In this document: piece after piece, positions 24,585 through 33,094 of the stretch
How the letters are laid out: each line of letters starts with the position of its first letter
Position numbering within the stretch: position 1 is the first letter of the stretch
From: Acidimicrobiia bacterium
Lineage (GTDB): Bacteria > Actinomycetota > Acidimicrobiia > Acidimicrobiales > Aldehydirespiratoraceae
Length of the DNA: 64,000 nt
Direction: 5' to 3'
Assembly: GCA_022821685.1 (NCBI GenBank)
Contig: JAJEDD010000040.1
Span: forward strand, 1 to 64,000
Notes under the pieces: generated by a model
What the model saw: only the letters and a program-made list of their open reading frames with translations
What the model was told of the DNA's origin: nothing
Database searches by the model: none
Position numbers and translations under genes: made by a program

Positions 24585-24860
24585 CTAGACGGTGTCGAGC
24601 GCGCTGACCCCGGCGTGGAGCTCCGCGGTTATGAACGTCGAATGCTCTCCAAGAGCGTCGCACAGCGCCCGCAGGTTGGGTCGGAACTCCGTCTCCCAGA
24701 GCTGCCGGAACCGGTCGGCTCTGGCCCCCTGCCAGGTGGTGCCCTCGATGCCGGAACCGATCGCGCTGATCACCCCCTCAGCCGTCTCCTTCTGCCGGGC
24801 GAAGATCACCGCGAGCTGTTCCATCTGCGATTTGGACATCACCAGCATGTCGCCAGCCAT
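24585..24860 (-). CDS. WXG100 family protein (ESAT-6-like)
   Basis: This 91-residue helical-hairpin protein has the WXG turn as TTWQGARADRF near residue 49. WXG100 proteins are exported by type VII systems as dimers and often help the FtsK motor recognise cargo. The ATG at 24860 was chosen because AAGGAGGA stands at the right distance; an upstream ATG in the same frame would swallow the ribosome site. The FtsK gene follows after 57 nt, so the two form an operon. The C-terminal YxxxD/E export signal is not obvious. Confidence 0.82.
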   Translation of the reverse strand: MAGDMLVMSKSQMEQLAVIFARQKETAEGVISAIGSGIEGTTWQGARADRFRQLWETEFRPNLRALCDALGEHSTFITAELHAGVSALDTV

Positions 24861-25020
24861 GACATTCCTCCTTGTAGTTGTGAGCACGACCTTTCTCGTG
24901 CTGTTTCATGTGTTAGCCGCAGCATCATGGCAGTGTGATATGACAATAACAACTCACAATGTGCAGAAATATTTGAAATCTTAATATGAGGGCGCGCAAA
25001 TGGGTGAGAGCCAGTCGCGT
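24861..25020 (-). promoter_or_regulatory. A+T-rich leader with hairpin upstream of the WXG100 gene
   Basis: The stretch 24900-25000 is clearly richer in A+T than its surroundings. On the reverse strand the untranslated leader holds a perfect 7-bp hairpin (24883-24889 with 24896-24902, 6-nt loop) just before the AGGAGG site. No single promoter could be chosen with confidence. The hairpin may stabilise the message or modulate translation. Confidence 0.35.
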
Positions 25021-25035
25021 CGCATCGGGGTCTCT

Positions 25036-25138
25036 CCCGCTCTTGTTCGCTGCGCTCACGGGCCGCCCAAACCCCAGCAACACAGCCCACGGCCTCGCCC
25101 GTATGGGCCGGAATCGCTCGCCTATTCGCTCGGCCTCT
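25036..25138. repeat. dispersed non-coding repeat, copy 1
   Basis: This roughly 103-bp intergenic block shares three blocks with 36138-36238: a 31-bp identical segment starting CCCGCTCTTGTTCGCTGCGC, then CCACGGCCTCGCCC, and a final TTCGCTCGGCCTCT. The inner parts differ. Both copies sit in intergenic space. It is too short for an IS and has no coding frame of note. Confidence 0.65.
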
Positions 25139-25176
25139 GAGCGTTGCGGACCGTATTCTCGCTACGATCCGTGCTC

Positions 25177-26361
25177 GTGAAGGCGCTGCGCTTCTCGCGC
25201 CAGGAAGCCCGCTACGCGGCCGCCGCCCTCGCGTCGCGGCTGCGGCCCGGAGCGGGAGCGACCTGGGGGCCGCTCAAGCTCGTCGACGACGATCCCCCCG
25301 AGCTGCCGGGCGCGGGGTGGCAGCGCATCTATCCGAGGCTCTGCGGCATCTGCGGCTCCGACTTGGCCACCATCGACGGACGGTCGTCGCGCTACTTCGA
25401 GGACTATGTGTCGTTCCCGTTCGTGCCCGGCCACGAGATCGTGGCCGACACCGCCGACGGGCGGCGGGTGATCGTCGAGCCGGTGCTGGGCCACGCGGCG
25501 CGGGGCTTCGACCTGCCCTATCCAGGGGCGGCGCCCGGCGACGGCGACGACTACCGGCACCTGATGAGCGGCCATCTCAAGCCGGGGCTGCAGACCGGCT
25601 TCTGCCGCTCCACCGGAGGGGGCTGGTCCACGGAGCTGGTAGCCCACGAATCGCAGCTCCACGAGGTTCCCGACTGGATGAGCGACGAGCTGGCGGTGAT
25701 GATCGAGCCGGCCGCGGGAGGCGTGCACGCTGCGCTGCGCTCGGGCGCGCAGCCGGGCGACACCGTGGCCGTGGTCGGCGCCGGGACCATGGGCCTGGTG
25801 GCGGTGGCCGCGTTGCGGAACTTCACCGAGCCCGCCTCGATCCTGGTCGGCGCCCGGTACTCGACTCAGCGGGCGCTGGCGCTCGAGTTCGGGGCCGACT
25901 CGGCTGTCGAGCCCGGCGAGCTGAAGCGGGCGGTGCGGCGGACCACGGGCTCGTTCCTGGTCGGAGACCATCTCTCGGGCGGCGCCGACGTGGTGATCGA
26001 CGCGGTGGGCTCGTCGGCCTCTCTGGCTGAGGCGCTGTCGCTGTGCCGGCCCCGGGGCCGAGTGCTGATGCTGGGAATGCCGGCCACGGTGACCGTGGAG
26101 CTGACCGGCCTGTGGCACCGCGAGGTCGAGCTTGCGGGCTGCTACGCCTACGGCACCGAGGTCCGCGCCGACGGCCGGCTCACCACCAGCTTCGACCTGG
26201 CCATGGAACTGGCCGGCAAGGCGGCCCTCGACCGGCTCGTGTCGGCGCTGTATCCGCTCGACCGCTATGCCGACGCGCTGGGCCACGCCGCCGAGGCGGG
26301 TCGGCGAGGCGGGGTGAAGGTCGCCTTCGACATGCGCAGCGAGCGTCACCGTGGCGTCTGA
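25177..26361 (+). CDS. zinc-type alcohol dehydrogenase family protein
   Basis: This 394-residue medium-chain dehydrogenase has RLCGICGSDLATIDG (catalytic-zinc Cys), VPGHEIVAD (zinc His-Glu) and the NAD-binding VAVVGAGTMGLVAVAALRNF. The four-Cys structural zinc loop is absent; GLQTGFCRSTGGGWSTEL occupies that area. The substrate is unknown. The GTG at 25177 (VKALRFSRQEARYAAA) fits the usual N terminus; a GTG 6 nt upstream also exists. It overlaps the following FAD oxidase by 11 nt and starts a three-gene catabolic unit with the amidase. Confidence 0.8.
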   Translation: MKALRFSRQEARYAAAALASRLRPGAGATWGPLKLVDDDPPELPGAGWQRIYPRLCGICGSDLATIDGRSSRYFEDYVSFPFVPGHEIVADTADGRRVIVEPVLGHAARGFDLPYPGAAPGDGDDYRHLMSGHLKPGLQTGFCRSTGGGWSTELVAHESQLHEVPDWMSDELAVMIEPAAGGVHAALRSGAQPGDTVAVVGAGTMGLVAVAALRNFTEPASILVGARYSTQRALALEFGADSAVEPGELKRAVRRTTGSFLVGDHLSGGADVVIDAVGSSASLAEALSLCRPRGRVLMLGMPATVTVELTGLWHREVELAGCYAYGTEVRADGRLTTSFDLAMELAGKAALDRLVSALYPLDRYADALGHAAEAGRRGGVKVAFDMRSERHRGV

Positions 26362-27754
26362 GCCCACCGTCGCCCGCGACAACCCCGGTCCGTCGGAGGA
26401 TCCGGGTGGCGTGTCCCACAAGTCGGTCCCAGAGGGCGCGGCTGGCCGAGGCGGCGGCAGCTTCGACGCGGTGGTCATCGGCGCGGGCGTGATCGGCGCG
26501 GCCACCGCCTTCGAGCTGGCCCGGCGGGGCCGGCGCACGCTGTGCGTGGACAAGCTGCCCGCGGCGGGATTCGGCTCCACCGTCAACTCGTGCGCAATCG
26601 TGCGCTTCACCTACTCGACGTTCACCGGCGTGGCCATGGCCTACGAGGGGCTCCAGTACTGGCTGGCTTGGGCCGACTACCTGCAAGCCGGCGACGAGCT
26701 CGGCCTCATCCAATACAAGCAGTGCGGGATGGCGACGCTGAAGGATCCCGGCGGCCACTACCTGAAGGTGCTGCCCCACTTCGACGCTGTCGGGGTGGCC
26801 TACGAGGACTGGTCGACAACCGAGCTGCGGGCGCGCATGCCCATCCTCGACCCCGGCATCTTCGGCCCCCCCAAGCGGCCCGACGATCCCAGCTTCTGGG
26901 CCGACCCCACCGAGGATCTGCCCGGCGCGGTGTTCACCCCCGAGGCGGGCTACGTGAGCGACCCGCAGCTGACCACCCACAACCTGCAGCGGGCGGCCGA
27001 GTCGGCCGGCGCCGAGTTCCGCTTCGCGACGGCGGTGACCGCGGTCACCAGCAGCCGCGGGCGGGTGACGGGCGTGACCCTCGACGACGGCACCACCGTG
27101 GCCGCGCCGGTGGTGGTGAACGTGGCCGGGCCCCACTCGCATCGGATCAACGAGATGGCCGGGGTGTACGACTCGATGAACATCAAGACCCGGGCGCTGC
27201 GCCACGAGGTGCACCATGCGCCAGGGCCAGGCAGCTTCGACTACGAGCGCGACGGGTTCAACATCGCGGATGACGACAACGGCATCTACTTCCGGCCCGA
27301 GACCGGCAACCACATCCTGGTGGGCAGCACCGACCCCCGCTGCGACCCCCAGGACTGGGTCGACCCCGACGACTACGACGGGCGGCTCAGCGGCGAGCAG
27401 TGGGAGGCGCAGGTGCTGCGGCTGAACCGGCGGCTGCCGTCGGTGGGGGTGCCCCATGAGCGCAAGGGTGTGGTGGACCTCTACGACGTCAGCGACGACT
27501 GGATCCCGATCTACGACCGCACCGACCTCTACGGCTTCTACGTGGCCATCGGCACCAGCGGCAACCAGTTCAAGAACGCCGGGGTGGCCGGGCACTGCAT
27601 GGCCGAGCTCATCGAGGCGGTCGAGTCCGGCCACGACCACGACGCCGACCCGCTGGTGGTGGAGGGCCGCTACACCGGCCTGCCCATCGCCCTGGGCACC
27701 TTCAGCCGTAACCGGGAGGTCAACCTCAACTCCTCGATGTCGGTCCACGGCTGA
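26351..27754 (+). CDS. FAD-dependent oxidoreductase (DAO/sarcosine oxidase family)
   Basis: This 467-residue flavoenzyme oxidises amine or N-methyl amino-acid substrates. The FAD fold is VVIGAGVIGAATAFELARRGRRTL. Further features are STVNSCAIVRFTYST (near the flavin attachment region), TPEAGYVSDPQLTTHNLQRAA and the C-terminal GFYVAIGTSGNQFKNAGVAGHCMAELI. The GTG start overlaps the dehydrogenase. A later GTG (about 63 nt on) is possible because the first 30 residues are disordered and Pro/Gly-rich. The specific substrate (sarcosine, dimethylglycine or another) cannot be read from sequence. Confidence 0.82.
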   Translation: MASEPTVARDNPGPSEDPGGVSHKSVPEGAAGRGGGSFDAVVIGAGVIGAATAFELARRGRRTLCVDKLPAAGFGSTVNSCAIVRFTYSTFTGVAMAYEGLQYWLAWADYLQAGDELGLIQYKQCGMATLKDPGGHYLKVLPHFDAVGVAYEDWSTTELRARMPILDPGIFGPPKRPDDPSFWADPTEDLPGAVFTPEAGYVSDPQLTTHNLQRAAESAGAEFRFATAVTAVTSSRGRVTGVTLDDGTTVAAPVVVNVAGPHSHRINEMAGVYDSMNIKTRALRHEVHHAPGPGSFDYERDGFNIADDDNGIYFRPETGNHILVGSTDPRCDPQDWVDPDDYDGRLSGEQWEAQVLRLNRRLPSVGVPHERKGVVDLYDVSDDWIPIYDRTDLYGFYVAIGTSGNQFKNAGVAGHCMAELIEAVESGHDHDADPLVVEGRYTGLPIALGTFSRNREVNLNSSMSVHG

Positions 27755-27823
27755 GCGGCTGCGCGAGCCGGTGCCTTGGGAACTGCCAGTGGGCGATGGC
27801 CCGCCCGTGGAGCAGGATCCCTG

Positions 27824-29239
27824 ATGGCCGGCGATCTAATCCGCCTCAGCGCACACGAGGTGGTTGCTCGGCTGGCGTCGGGCGATCTCAGCCCCCACGA
27901 CGCGCTCGACGCGGTGCAGGACCGGGTCGAGGCGGTGGACCCCGCGGTCAACGCGCTGCCGACCCGCTGTTTCGACCGGGCCCGGGCGCACGCCGATCGG
28001 CTCATGAAGGTGCCGCCGGCCGAGCGCGGCCTGCTGGCCGGGCTGCCCGTCCCCATCAAGGACCTCACGCCTGTGGCCGGAGTGCGAACCACTTCGGGGT
28101 CGCGGCTGCGAGAGCACTTCGTGCCGGAGCGGTCCGACGTGCTCGTCGAGACGCTCGAAGCGCAGGCCGCGGTGGTGTATGCAAAGTCGAACACCCCCGA
28201 GTTCGGCGCGGGCGGCAACACGTTCAACGACGTCTTCGGGGCCACCCGCAACCCGCACGACCTGCGCCTCACCGCGGGCGGATCGTCGGGCGGTGCGGCC
28301 GCGGCGCTGGCCACCGGCATGGCCTGGCTGGCCCACGGTTCGGACCTGGCCGGCTCGCTGCGCACCCCCGCCAGCTTCTGCGGAGTTGCGAGCCTGCGCC
28401 CCTCGCCGGGCCGTATCGCCAGCGGGCCGATGGTGGTGCCGTTCGGAGTGCACTCCCAGCAGGGTCCGATGGCCCGCGATGTGGGTGATCTCGCCCTGAT
28501 GGCCGACGCCATGGTGGGCGAGAGCGCCCGGGCCGGTCTCGGCAAGCCGCCGCCACAGAAGTCGTTCCGCAGCGCCGCCACCGCGCCGACCGCGCCGGAT
28601 CGGGTGGCCTACAGCGTGGACCTGGGCGTCACCGAGACCGCTCCGGAGGTGGCCGAGGTATGCGGCCGGGCAGTGCGTGCCCTCGAGGGCGCAGGCATAG
28701 CAGTCGTGGCCGACCATCCCGACCTGTCCGATGCCGAGGCAGCCTTCGACGTCCCCCGGGCTCTCATGTTTGCAACCCTTCTGGGTGCCGAACTCCCCGA
28801 GGCCCGCGACGTGCTGAAGCCTGAACTGGTGTGGAACATCGAGCGGGGGCTGGCCCTCGACGGCGACGCCGTCCGCGAGGCAACTGCGGCGCAGGGCCGC
28901 ATCTTCGAGCTCGCTGCCGACTTCATGAGCGGCTATGACCTGCTGGTCTGCCCGGCGGCCAGCGTGCTGCCCTTCGAGGTGGAGGAGCGCTACGTCGGCT
29001 ACCGGGCGGGGCGCCCCGTGAGCGAGTACTACCGCTGGCTGTCGATCGCCGCGGCCGTGAGCGCCACAACCCTGCCGGTCATCACCCTCCCCTGCGGCCA
29101 AACCGACACCGGCCTACCGGTGGGAATCCAGCTGATAGGGCGCCCCCACGCAGAGCTGCAACTCTTCTCGGTGGCCAGCCACATAGAGCAAGTCCTAGCC
29201 ATCACCCCCGCCATAGTCGACATGGATCGCGCCACCTAG
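27824..29239 (+). CDS. amidase (amidase signature family)
   Basis: This 471-residue hydrolase cleaves carboxamides. The Ser-cisSer-Lys triad is visible: Lys in VPIKDLTPVAG (about 75), cis-Ser and neighbours in TAGGSSGGAAAALATG (about 150), and the nucleophile Ser in GSDLAGSLRTPASFCG (about 175). GatA-like paralogues look similar, but gatB/gatC are not present, so a catabolic amidase is preferred. The ATG at 27824 is preceded by AGCAGG. It lies 69 nt after the FAD oxidase and is the last gene of the unit. Confidence 0.88.
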   Translation: MAGDLIRLSAHEVVARLASGDLSPHDALDAVQDRVEAVDPAVNALPTRCFDRARAHADRLMKVPPAERGLLAGLPVPIKDLTPVAGVRTTSGSRLREHFVPERSDVLVETLEAQAAVVYAKSNTPEFGAGGNTFNDVFGATRNPHDLRLTAGGSSGGAAAALATGMAWLAHGSDLAGSLRTPASFCGVASLRPSPGRIASGPMVVPFGVHSQQGPMARDVGDLALMADAMVGESARAGLGKPPPQKSFRSAATAPTAPDRVAYSVDLGVTETAPEVAEVCGRAVRALEGAGIAVVADHPDLSDAEAAFDVPRALMFATLLGAELPEARDVLKPELVWNIERGLALDGDAVREATAAQGRIFELAADFMSGYDLLVCPAASVLPFEVEERYVGYRAGRPVSEYYRWLSIAAAVSATTLPVITLPCGQTDTGLPVGIQLIGRPHAELQLFSVASHIEQVLAITPAIVDMDRAT

Positions 29240-29254
29240 CTCGCTCGTGCCACA

Positions 29255-29297
29255 GCAAGGGCCGCGGGTCTTCCCGCCCCCGGTGAACGGACCTTGC
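29255..29297. terminator. nested hairpin between convergent amidase and EamA genes
   Basis: GCAAGG (29255-29260) pairs with CCTTGC (29292-29297), and inside it GCGGG pairs with CCCGC around a TCTT loop (29264-29277). The position between two convergent stops suits a bidirectional terminator. Confidence 0.45.
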
Positions 29298-29308
29298 GGG
29301 GCGGGGAT

Positions 29309-30325
29309 CTAGCTGCTGGCGATTAGTGCTACGGCTACCAGCGCGATACCGAGTCCCAGCATTTGGACCCTGCGCAGCCTCTCGCGGAACACCAGCCACG
29401 CCCAGAACACCGTTGCCGCGGAGAACATCGACGTCAGGACGGCCGCCACCGATGTCGATCCCACTCGGGTCGCAGCCAGGAACAGCGCATTGCCGGCCGT
29501 GATCAGCGCCGCAATGCCGATCACTTGCGGCCAGACACCACGAGCCTCCGCCAAGGCGACTACTCGCTGAGGCCGAGCCCGTCGCCAGCTTGCCGCTTGC
29601 AGCCAGATGCCACGAGCCTCCGGTGCGGCTTGAAGCCCAGGCTGCCGATCCGGACTTGCGGGCTCTTGCGGCCAGGTGCCACGAGCCTCCGCCGGGGCGG
29701 CCCTCTTGGCCGCTATGGCCAGCGTGAGCACTGCGAATCCAGAGGCGCGTGCGGCCACGATGGGCCACAGGCCGCTGTCGTCGGATGTGTTGGCAAGGCA
29801 GAGCAGCAACATCCCGATACCGGCCGCGCCGCCCAGTCCATAGAGCACACTGGATCCGACCGTGCCGCGCTGGTCCGAACGGCCGATGCTGACCAGCCCG
29901 ATGGCCAGCAGCCCGAGCAGAACCCCCGTGGTTGCGGCAGGCGACAGGGCGTCATCGCCGAACACCGAGGACACGATCACCGGCAGCGCGGCCGCGCCCA
30001 CGCCGGCCACCGGCGCCGCGATGCCGACCCGGGCGCGGGCGTATCCCGCGTACAGCACCACTAGACCGGCGGCCAGGACCACGCCGCCCAGTGCTCCCCA
30101 TGCCAAATCGGCCCGGTTCGCATCACCCTCGACGGCCAGCGCTGCCACGCACGCCAACAGGAAGCCCACCAGACTCGAGGCCGCGGTCACGACCACCGGG
30201 TCGGCTCGCCGGCTGGCCAGACCGCCAAGGAAGTCCGATGTCCCCACCGACAGCGCGGCCAGCAATCCCAGCAGCACCGTCACAGCGAAATCACCCCGCG
30301 AGTCTGGCCGACTGATGGCCCGCAT
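29309..30325 (-). CDS. EamA family (DMT superfamily) transporter
   Basis: This 338-residue inner-membrane protein has about ten hydrophobic segments arranged as two EamA repeats (LLAALSVGTSDFLGGLASRR opens the first; AALITAGNALFLAATRVG and FWAWLVFRERLRRVQMLG close the second). Such carriers export small metabolites or amino acids. A hydrophilic insert of about 55 residues between segments is made of three in-frame copies of an EARG-x-W-x-Q unit, which is not part of the family. The start at 30325 is uncertain; a GTG about 40 nt inside is possible. Confidence 0.8.
   Translation of the reverse strand: MRAISRPDSRGDFAVTVLLGLLAALSVGTSDFLGGLASRRADPVVVTAASSLVGFLLACVAALAVEGDANRADLAWGALGGVVLAAGLVVLYAGYARARVGIAAPVAGVGAAALPVIVSSVFGDDALSPAATTGVLLGLLAIGLVSIGRSDQRGTVGSSVLYGLGGAAGIGMLLLCLANTSDDSGLWPIVAARASGFAVLTLAIAAKRAAPAEARGTWPQEPASPDRQPGLQAAPEARGIWLQAASWRRARPQRVVALAEARGVWPQVIGIAALITAGNALFLAATRVGSTSVAAVLTSMFSAATVFWAWLVFRERLRRVQMLGLGIALVAVALIASS
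29524..29693. repeat. triplicated element inside the EamA transporter gene
   Basis: Three copies of a roughly 29-bp unit (CTTGCGGCCAG, then CCACGAGCCTCCG) begin at 29524, 29596 and 29665. The spacings of 72 and 69 bp keep the reading frame. They encode EARGxWxQ three times in a hydrophilic loop. Confidence 0.65.
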
Positions 30326-30383
30326 GTCGAGATTGCGAAGTGAACAAACCCGCCCAGCTCAGCTTGGCCCGTACCCTCGGGAC

Positions 30384-30872
30384 ATGCCGCGGCTGTTCGT
30401 CGCCGTCTGGCCGCCCGAGGACGCACTTCGGGAACTGGTCGCCATGCCGAGGCCCGAGATCGACGGTCTGCGTTGGACCGCACCGGAGCGGCTGCACATC
30501 ACCATGCGGTTCCTGGGCCAATGCAGCGAGACAGAGGCCAAGACCGCGCTGGCCGCAGCCGACCTACCCGCAGCTCAAGCGACGCTGGGACCGCGCCCCG
30601 AGCGGCTGGGCCGCGGTGTGCTCATGCTCCCAGTCCAAGGCCTCGACAACCTGGCCGCAGCGGTGACCGAGGCGACCAAACACATAGGCCAGCCGCCGCC
30701 CGATCATCCCTTCACCGGCCACCTCACCGTGGCTCGCTTCAAGGGCAGCCCTCCGAGCGGCTACCGGCCAGCGCTGGAGGCATCGTTCGCGGTCCATGAG
30801 ATAGCACTCGTCAGGACCGAGCCGTCCGGCTCCTACACGAACATCAACCCGATCAAGTCCTGCACAGGATGA
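30384..30872 (+). CDS. thpR: RNA 2',3'-cyclic phosphodiesterase (2'-5' RNA ligase family)
   Basis: This 162-residue protein has the two HxTx motifs of the 2H phosphoesterase fold: RLHITMRFLG near residue 37 and GHLTVARFKG near 118. It starts with MPRLFVAVWPP, typical of ThpR (formerly LigT). The family opens 2',3'-cyclic phosphates on RNA. The ATG at 30384 follows a weak ribosome site; more open sequence upstream is antisense to the EamA gene. It is divergent from EamA and convergent with a small antitoxin-like gene. Confidence 0.9.
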   Translation: MPRLFVAVWPPEDALRELVAMPRPEIDGLRWTAPERLHITMRFLGQCSETEAKTALAAADLPAAQATLGPRPERLGRGVLMLPVQGLDNLAAAVTEATKHIGQPPPDHPFTGHLTVARFKGSPPSGYRPALEASFAVHEIALVRTEPSGSYTNINPIKSCTG

Positions 30873-30884
30873 CGGCGAGCGTCT

Positions 30885-31115
30885 TCAATTCTCGTAGACG
30901 ATCTCGTCGATCTCCCCCGGTTCGACGCTCACGCCGACAGGACCGAAGCCAACCACTGCGCTCCATGGGTCATCGGCCGCTTCGACGCGTCCGTCGGGCA
31001 GGATCGCCGCAAGTCCCCGCCGGATCAGCTCGGACTTGGAGATACCCAGCCGCCGCGCCTCCGCCGCGGCCTGGTCATCCAGGTCCTCGGGTAACGCAAT
31101 CGTGATGGCCCTCAC
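30885..31115 (-). CDS. ribbon-helix-helix antitoxin-like protein without a neighbouring toxin
   Basis: This 76-residue protein has the beta strand and two helices of RHH DNA-binding antitoxins (AITIALPEDLDDQAAAEARR, LGISKSELIRRGL) and an acidic C terminus (EPGEIDEIVYEN) of the kind that binds a VapC or MazF toxin. The space downstream, where the toxin should be, is the convergent end of thpR, so this is an orphan. It lies 37 nt after the oxygenase gene and may be co-transcribed with that operon. Confidence 0.65.
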   Translation of the reverse strand: MRAITIALPEDLDDQAAAEARRLGISKSELIRRGLAAILPDGRVEAADDPWSAVVGFGPVGVSVEPGEIDEIVYEN

Positions 31116-31152
31116 GGGCGCTCCCTCATAGTCTCTTGGCTCTCCATCGGGG

Positions 31153-32064
31153 TCAGTCGAGGAGGGGGTCGGAGCGGACTCTTTGACGCTCGGCCTTCTC
31201 GTGCTCGGGGAGCACCCGGCCGAAGAGCTGGCGGGTGCGCTCGACCCGGCCGATCACGCCCGGCTCCAGGGTGTAGGCGAAGATGGCGGCGTGGCGGGGC
31301 CGGGATCGGGCCCCCACCCTGGTGACCCGGTGCAGCGAGTGGCGGCCCCGGAAGATCTGCAGGTCGCCCGGGCGCAGCTCCAGGGTGCGCACCTGCTCGC
31401 GACCGCCAGCCAGCACCGCGGCGATGGCATCGAAGCCCTCGTCGGTGGCTGAGCGGATCTGGGGCACATACTCGAACATTCCGCCGTCGTCGGCCGGCTG
31501 CACCAGCACCGTCACCGCGAAGTCGTTGGTGTCGAAGTGCCAGGTGAACTGCTGGCCCGGATCGCAGATGTTGGCGGTGAGCCCGGCCAGCGGATCGTCG
31601 TAGCAGTGCAGGGCCTCGATCTCCAGGCAGTCGGCGATGAACCGGGCCGCCTCCGGCGCTCTGAACAGCACATCGGTGGCGCAGCCCCGCTCCCAGGCGT
31701 CGCCCGGTATGAAGCCGCTGGAGCGCTCGATGAAGGTGTTGACCGGATGGTCGGCCGGGTAGTCCGGGTTCAACGCCGTGTGGAAGTAGGGGTTCATCAC
31801 CTGGGTCGAATAGTGGATGGCGTGCCTGCGCTCGCAGATCTCACCGTTGAGCCTCGCCACCGCCTCGGGCCGCACGAAGCCACCCAGTACTGCGCAGCCC
31901 TCGGCGCGCAACCCGGCTCGGGCCGCATCCACGGCCGCGGCATATCCGCCACAGGCCGGATCCTGAATCGGGAAGGCACCCAGATCGACAAGATCCTCCA
32001 GACCGACGTTCGCGGCACCATCCGCGTCATTCCTGTGCTGATGTGGGTCACTCACCATCGGCAT
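31153..32064 (-). CDS. Fe(II)/2-oxoglutarate-dependent dioxygenase (HalD/ArpA/phytanoyl-CoA hydroxylase-like)
   Basis: This protein of about 303 residues shows the jelly-roll iron site: HxD in FTWHFDTNDFAVTVLVQ and the distal His with a following Arg in RGRHSLHRVTRV. The Asp is kept, so it should hydroxylate rather than halogenate. The sequence RPGDLQIFRGRHSLHRV recalls the HalD/ArpA group. The substrate is unknown; free amino acids or a DMSP/betaine derivative would suit its operon. The ATG at 32064 was chosen over a GTG at 32085. It follows a 3-hydroxyisobutyrate dehydrogenase-like gene and the DddP-like gene. Confidence 0.72.
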   Translation of the reverse strand: MPMVSDPHQHRNDADGAANVGLEDLVDLGAFPIQDPACGGYAAAVDAARAGLRAEGCAVLGGFVRPEAVARLNGEICERRHAIHYSTQVMNPYFHTALNPDYPADHPVNTFIERSSGFIPGDAWERGCATDVLFRAPEAARFIADCLEIEALHCYDDPLAGLTANICDPGQQFTWHFDTNDFAVTVLVQPADDGGMFEYVPQIRSATDEGFDAIAAVLAGGREQVRTLELRPGDLQIFRGRHSLHRVTRVGARSRPRHAAIFAYTLEPGVIGRVERTRQLFGRVLPEHEKAERQRVRSDPLLD

Positions 32065-32103
32065 TATGCGTGGAAGACGGTCCACGCGGTCGGGTTGGCG
32101 GCA

Positions 32104-33039
32104 TCACTTCTCCCAGTGGGGGGTCCAGTCACCTTCCAGGCGCATCGACATCTGGGCGTCATCCTCGATGCGACGTGTGACGCACATCTCACCCGCGTCG
32201 AGGCCGTAGCGGGCGGCGGCCCGCTCGAAGGCGCTGCGGGCCGCGGCGGTGACGGGAAGGTCGGCGTCCACGCTGGACTCAAGATCGGCCAGCAGACCGA
32301 GATCTTTGACACACAGCGCGAGCGGGAACGACGGGTCGTAGTGGCCTGCGAAGATGCTGGGAGCGTCGTGGCGGGCGACGAAACTGTCGCCGACGCTGTT
32401 GCAGACGGCCTCCCACAGGGTGCGCAACTCCACCCCGTTGGCCATGCCGACCGCGAAGCCCTCCCCCAGCGCGGCGGCCGCCGCGAACCACAGCTGGTTG
32501 GTGACCAGCTTGACCACGTTGCCGGCACCGAGGGGTCCGCACTTGACAACGGTCCCGAGATGCTCCAGCACGGGCCGGGCCACAGCCACCGGCTCCGGCT
32601 CGCCGCCGACGAACAGGGTGAGCTCTCCCCGCCGGGCGCCGTCGACCGCGCCCGTCACCGGCGAGTCGACCACCGCCACGCCGTCGGACGCGTCCGAGGC
32701 CAACTCCAGCACCAGCTCGCGGCTGTTGGTGGTGAGGTCTACCCACACCGACCCCGGCCGCAGCGCACTCAGCGCGCCGCCGGCGCCGGCCATGACCGCC
32801 TCCACCTGGGCCGGTCCGGGCAGCGAGGTCATGAACAGATCGGCGCCGCGGGCACAGACGCGAGCCGACTCCGCGCCCGCAGCCCCGGCCTCCACCGCCG
32901 CCGCCAGCGCATCACCATCGACGTCGTAGGCGGTCACCGGGTAGCCCGCCTCCACCAGCCGCCGACACATCGGGTCGCCCATAGTGCCCAGCCCCACGAA
33001 GCCGACGCTCGGCCGGCAACCCGACTGCGAACCAGTCAC
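32104..33039 (-). CDS. NAD(P)-dependent beta-hydroxyacid dehydrogenase (3-hydroxyisobutyrate dehydrogenase family)
   Basis: This enzyme of about 311 residues oxidises beta-hydroxyacids to semialdehydes. Motifs are VGFVGLGTMGDPMCRRLVEAG (cofactor), DSPVTGAVDGARRGELTLFVGG (substrate loop) and GAGNVVKLVTNQLW, with the catalytic Lys. Behind a DMSP lyase, 3-hydroxypropionate derived from acrylate is an attractive substrate, but that is inference; tartronate semialdehyde or 3-hydroxyisobutyrate are alternatives. The start is either the GTG at 33039 or at 33060. Confidence 0.85.
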   Translation of the reverse strand: MTGSQSGCRPSVGFVGLGTMGDPMCRRLVEAGYPVTAYDVDGDALAAAVEAGAAGAESARVCARGADLFMTSLPGPAQVEAVMAGAGGALSALRPGSVWVDLTTNSRELVLELASDASDGVAVVDSPVTGAVDGARRGELTLFVGGEPEPVAVARPVLEHLGTVVKCGPLGAGNVVKLVTNQLWFAAAAALGEGFAVGMANGVELRTLWEAVCNSVGDSFVARHDAPSIFAGHYDPSFPLALCVKDLGLLADLESSVDADLPVTAAARSAFERAAARYGLDAGEMCVTRRIEDDAQMSMRLEGDWTPHWEK

Positions 33040-33094
33040 GATCCGGCAACCTAGCCCCACCGGATCTCGCCGCGCGCCGACACCGGTGGCACCG

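Noticed and set aside
27824..29239. GatA subunit of the tRNA amidotransferase
   Set aside because: The amidase signature alone does not separate the two; no gatB or gatC nearby and the operon context is catabolic.
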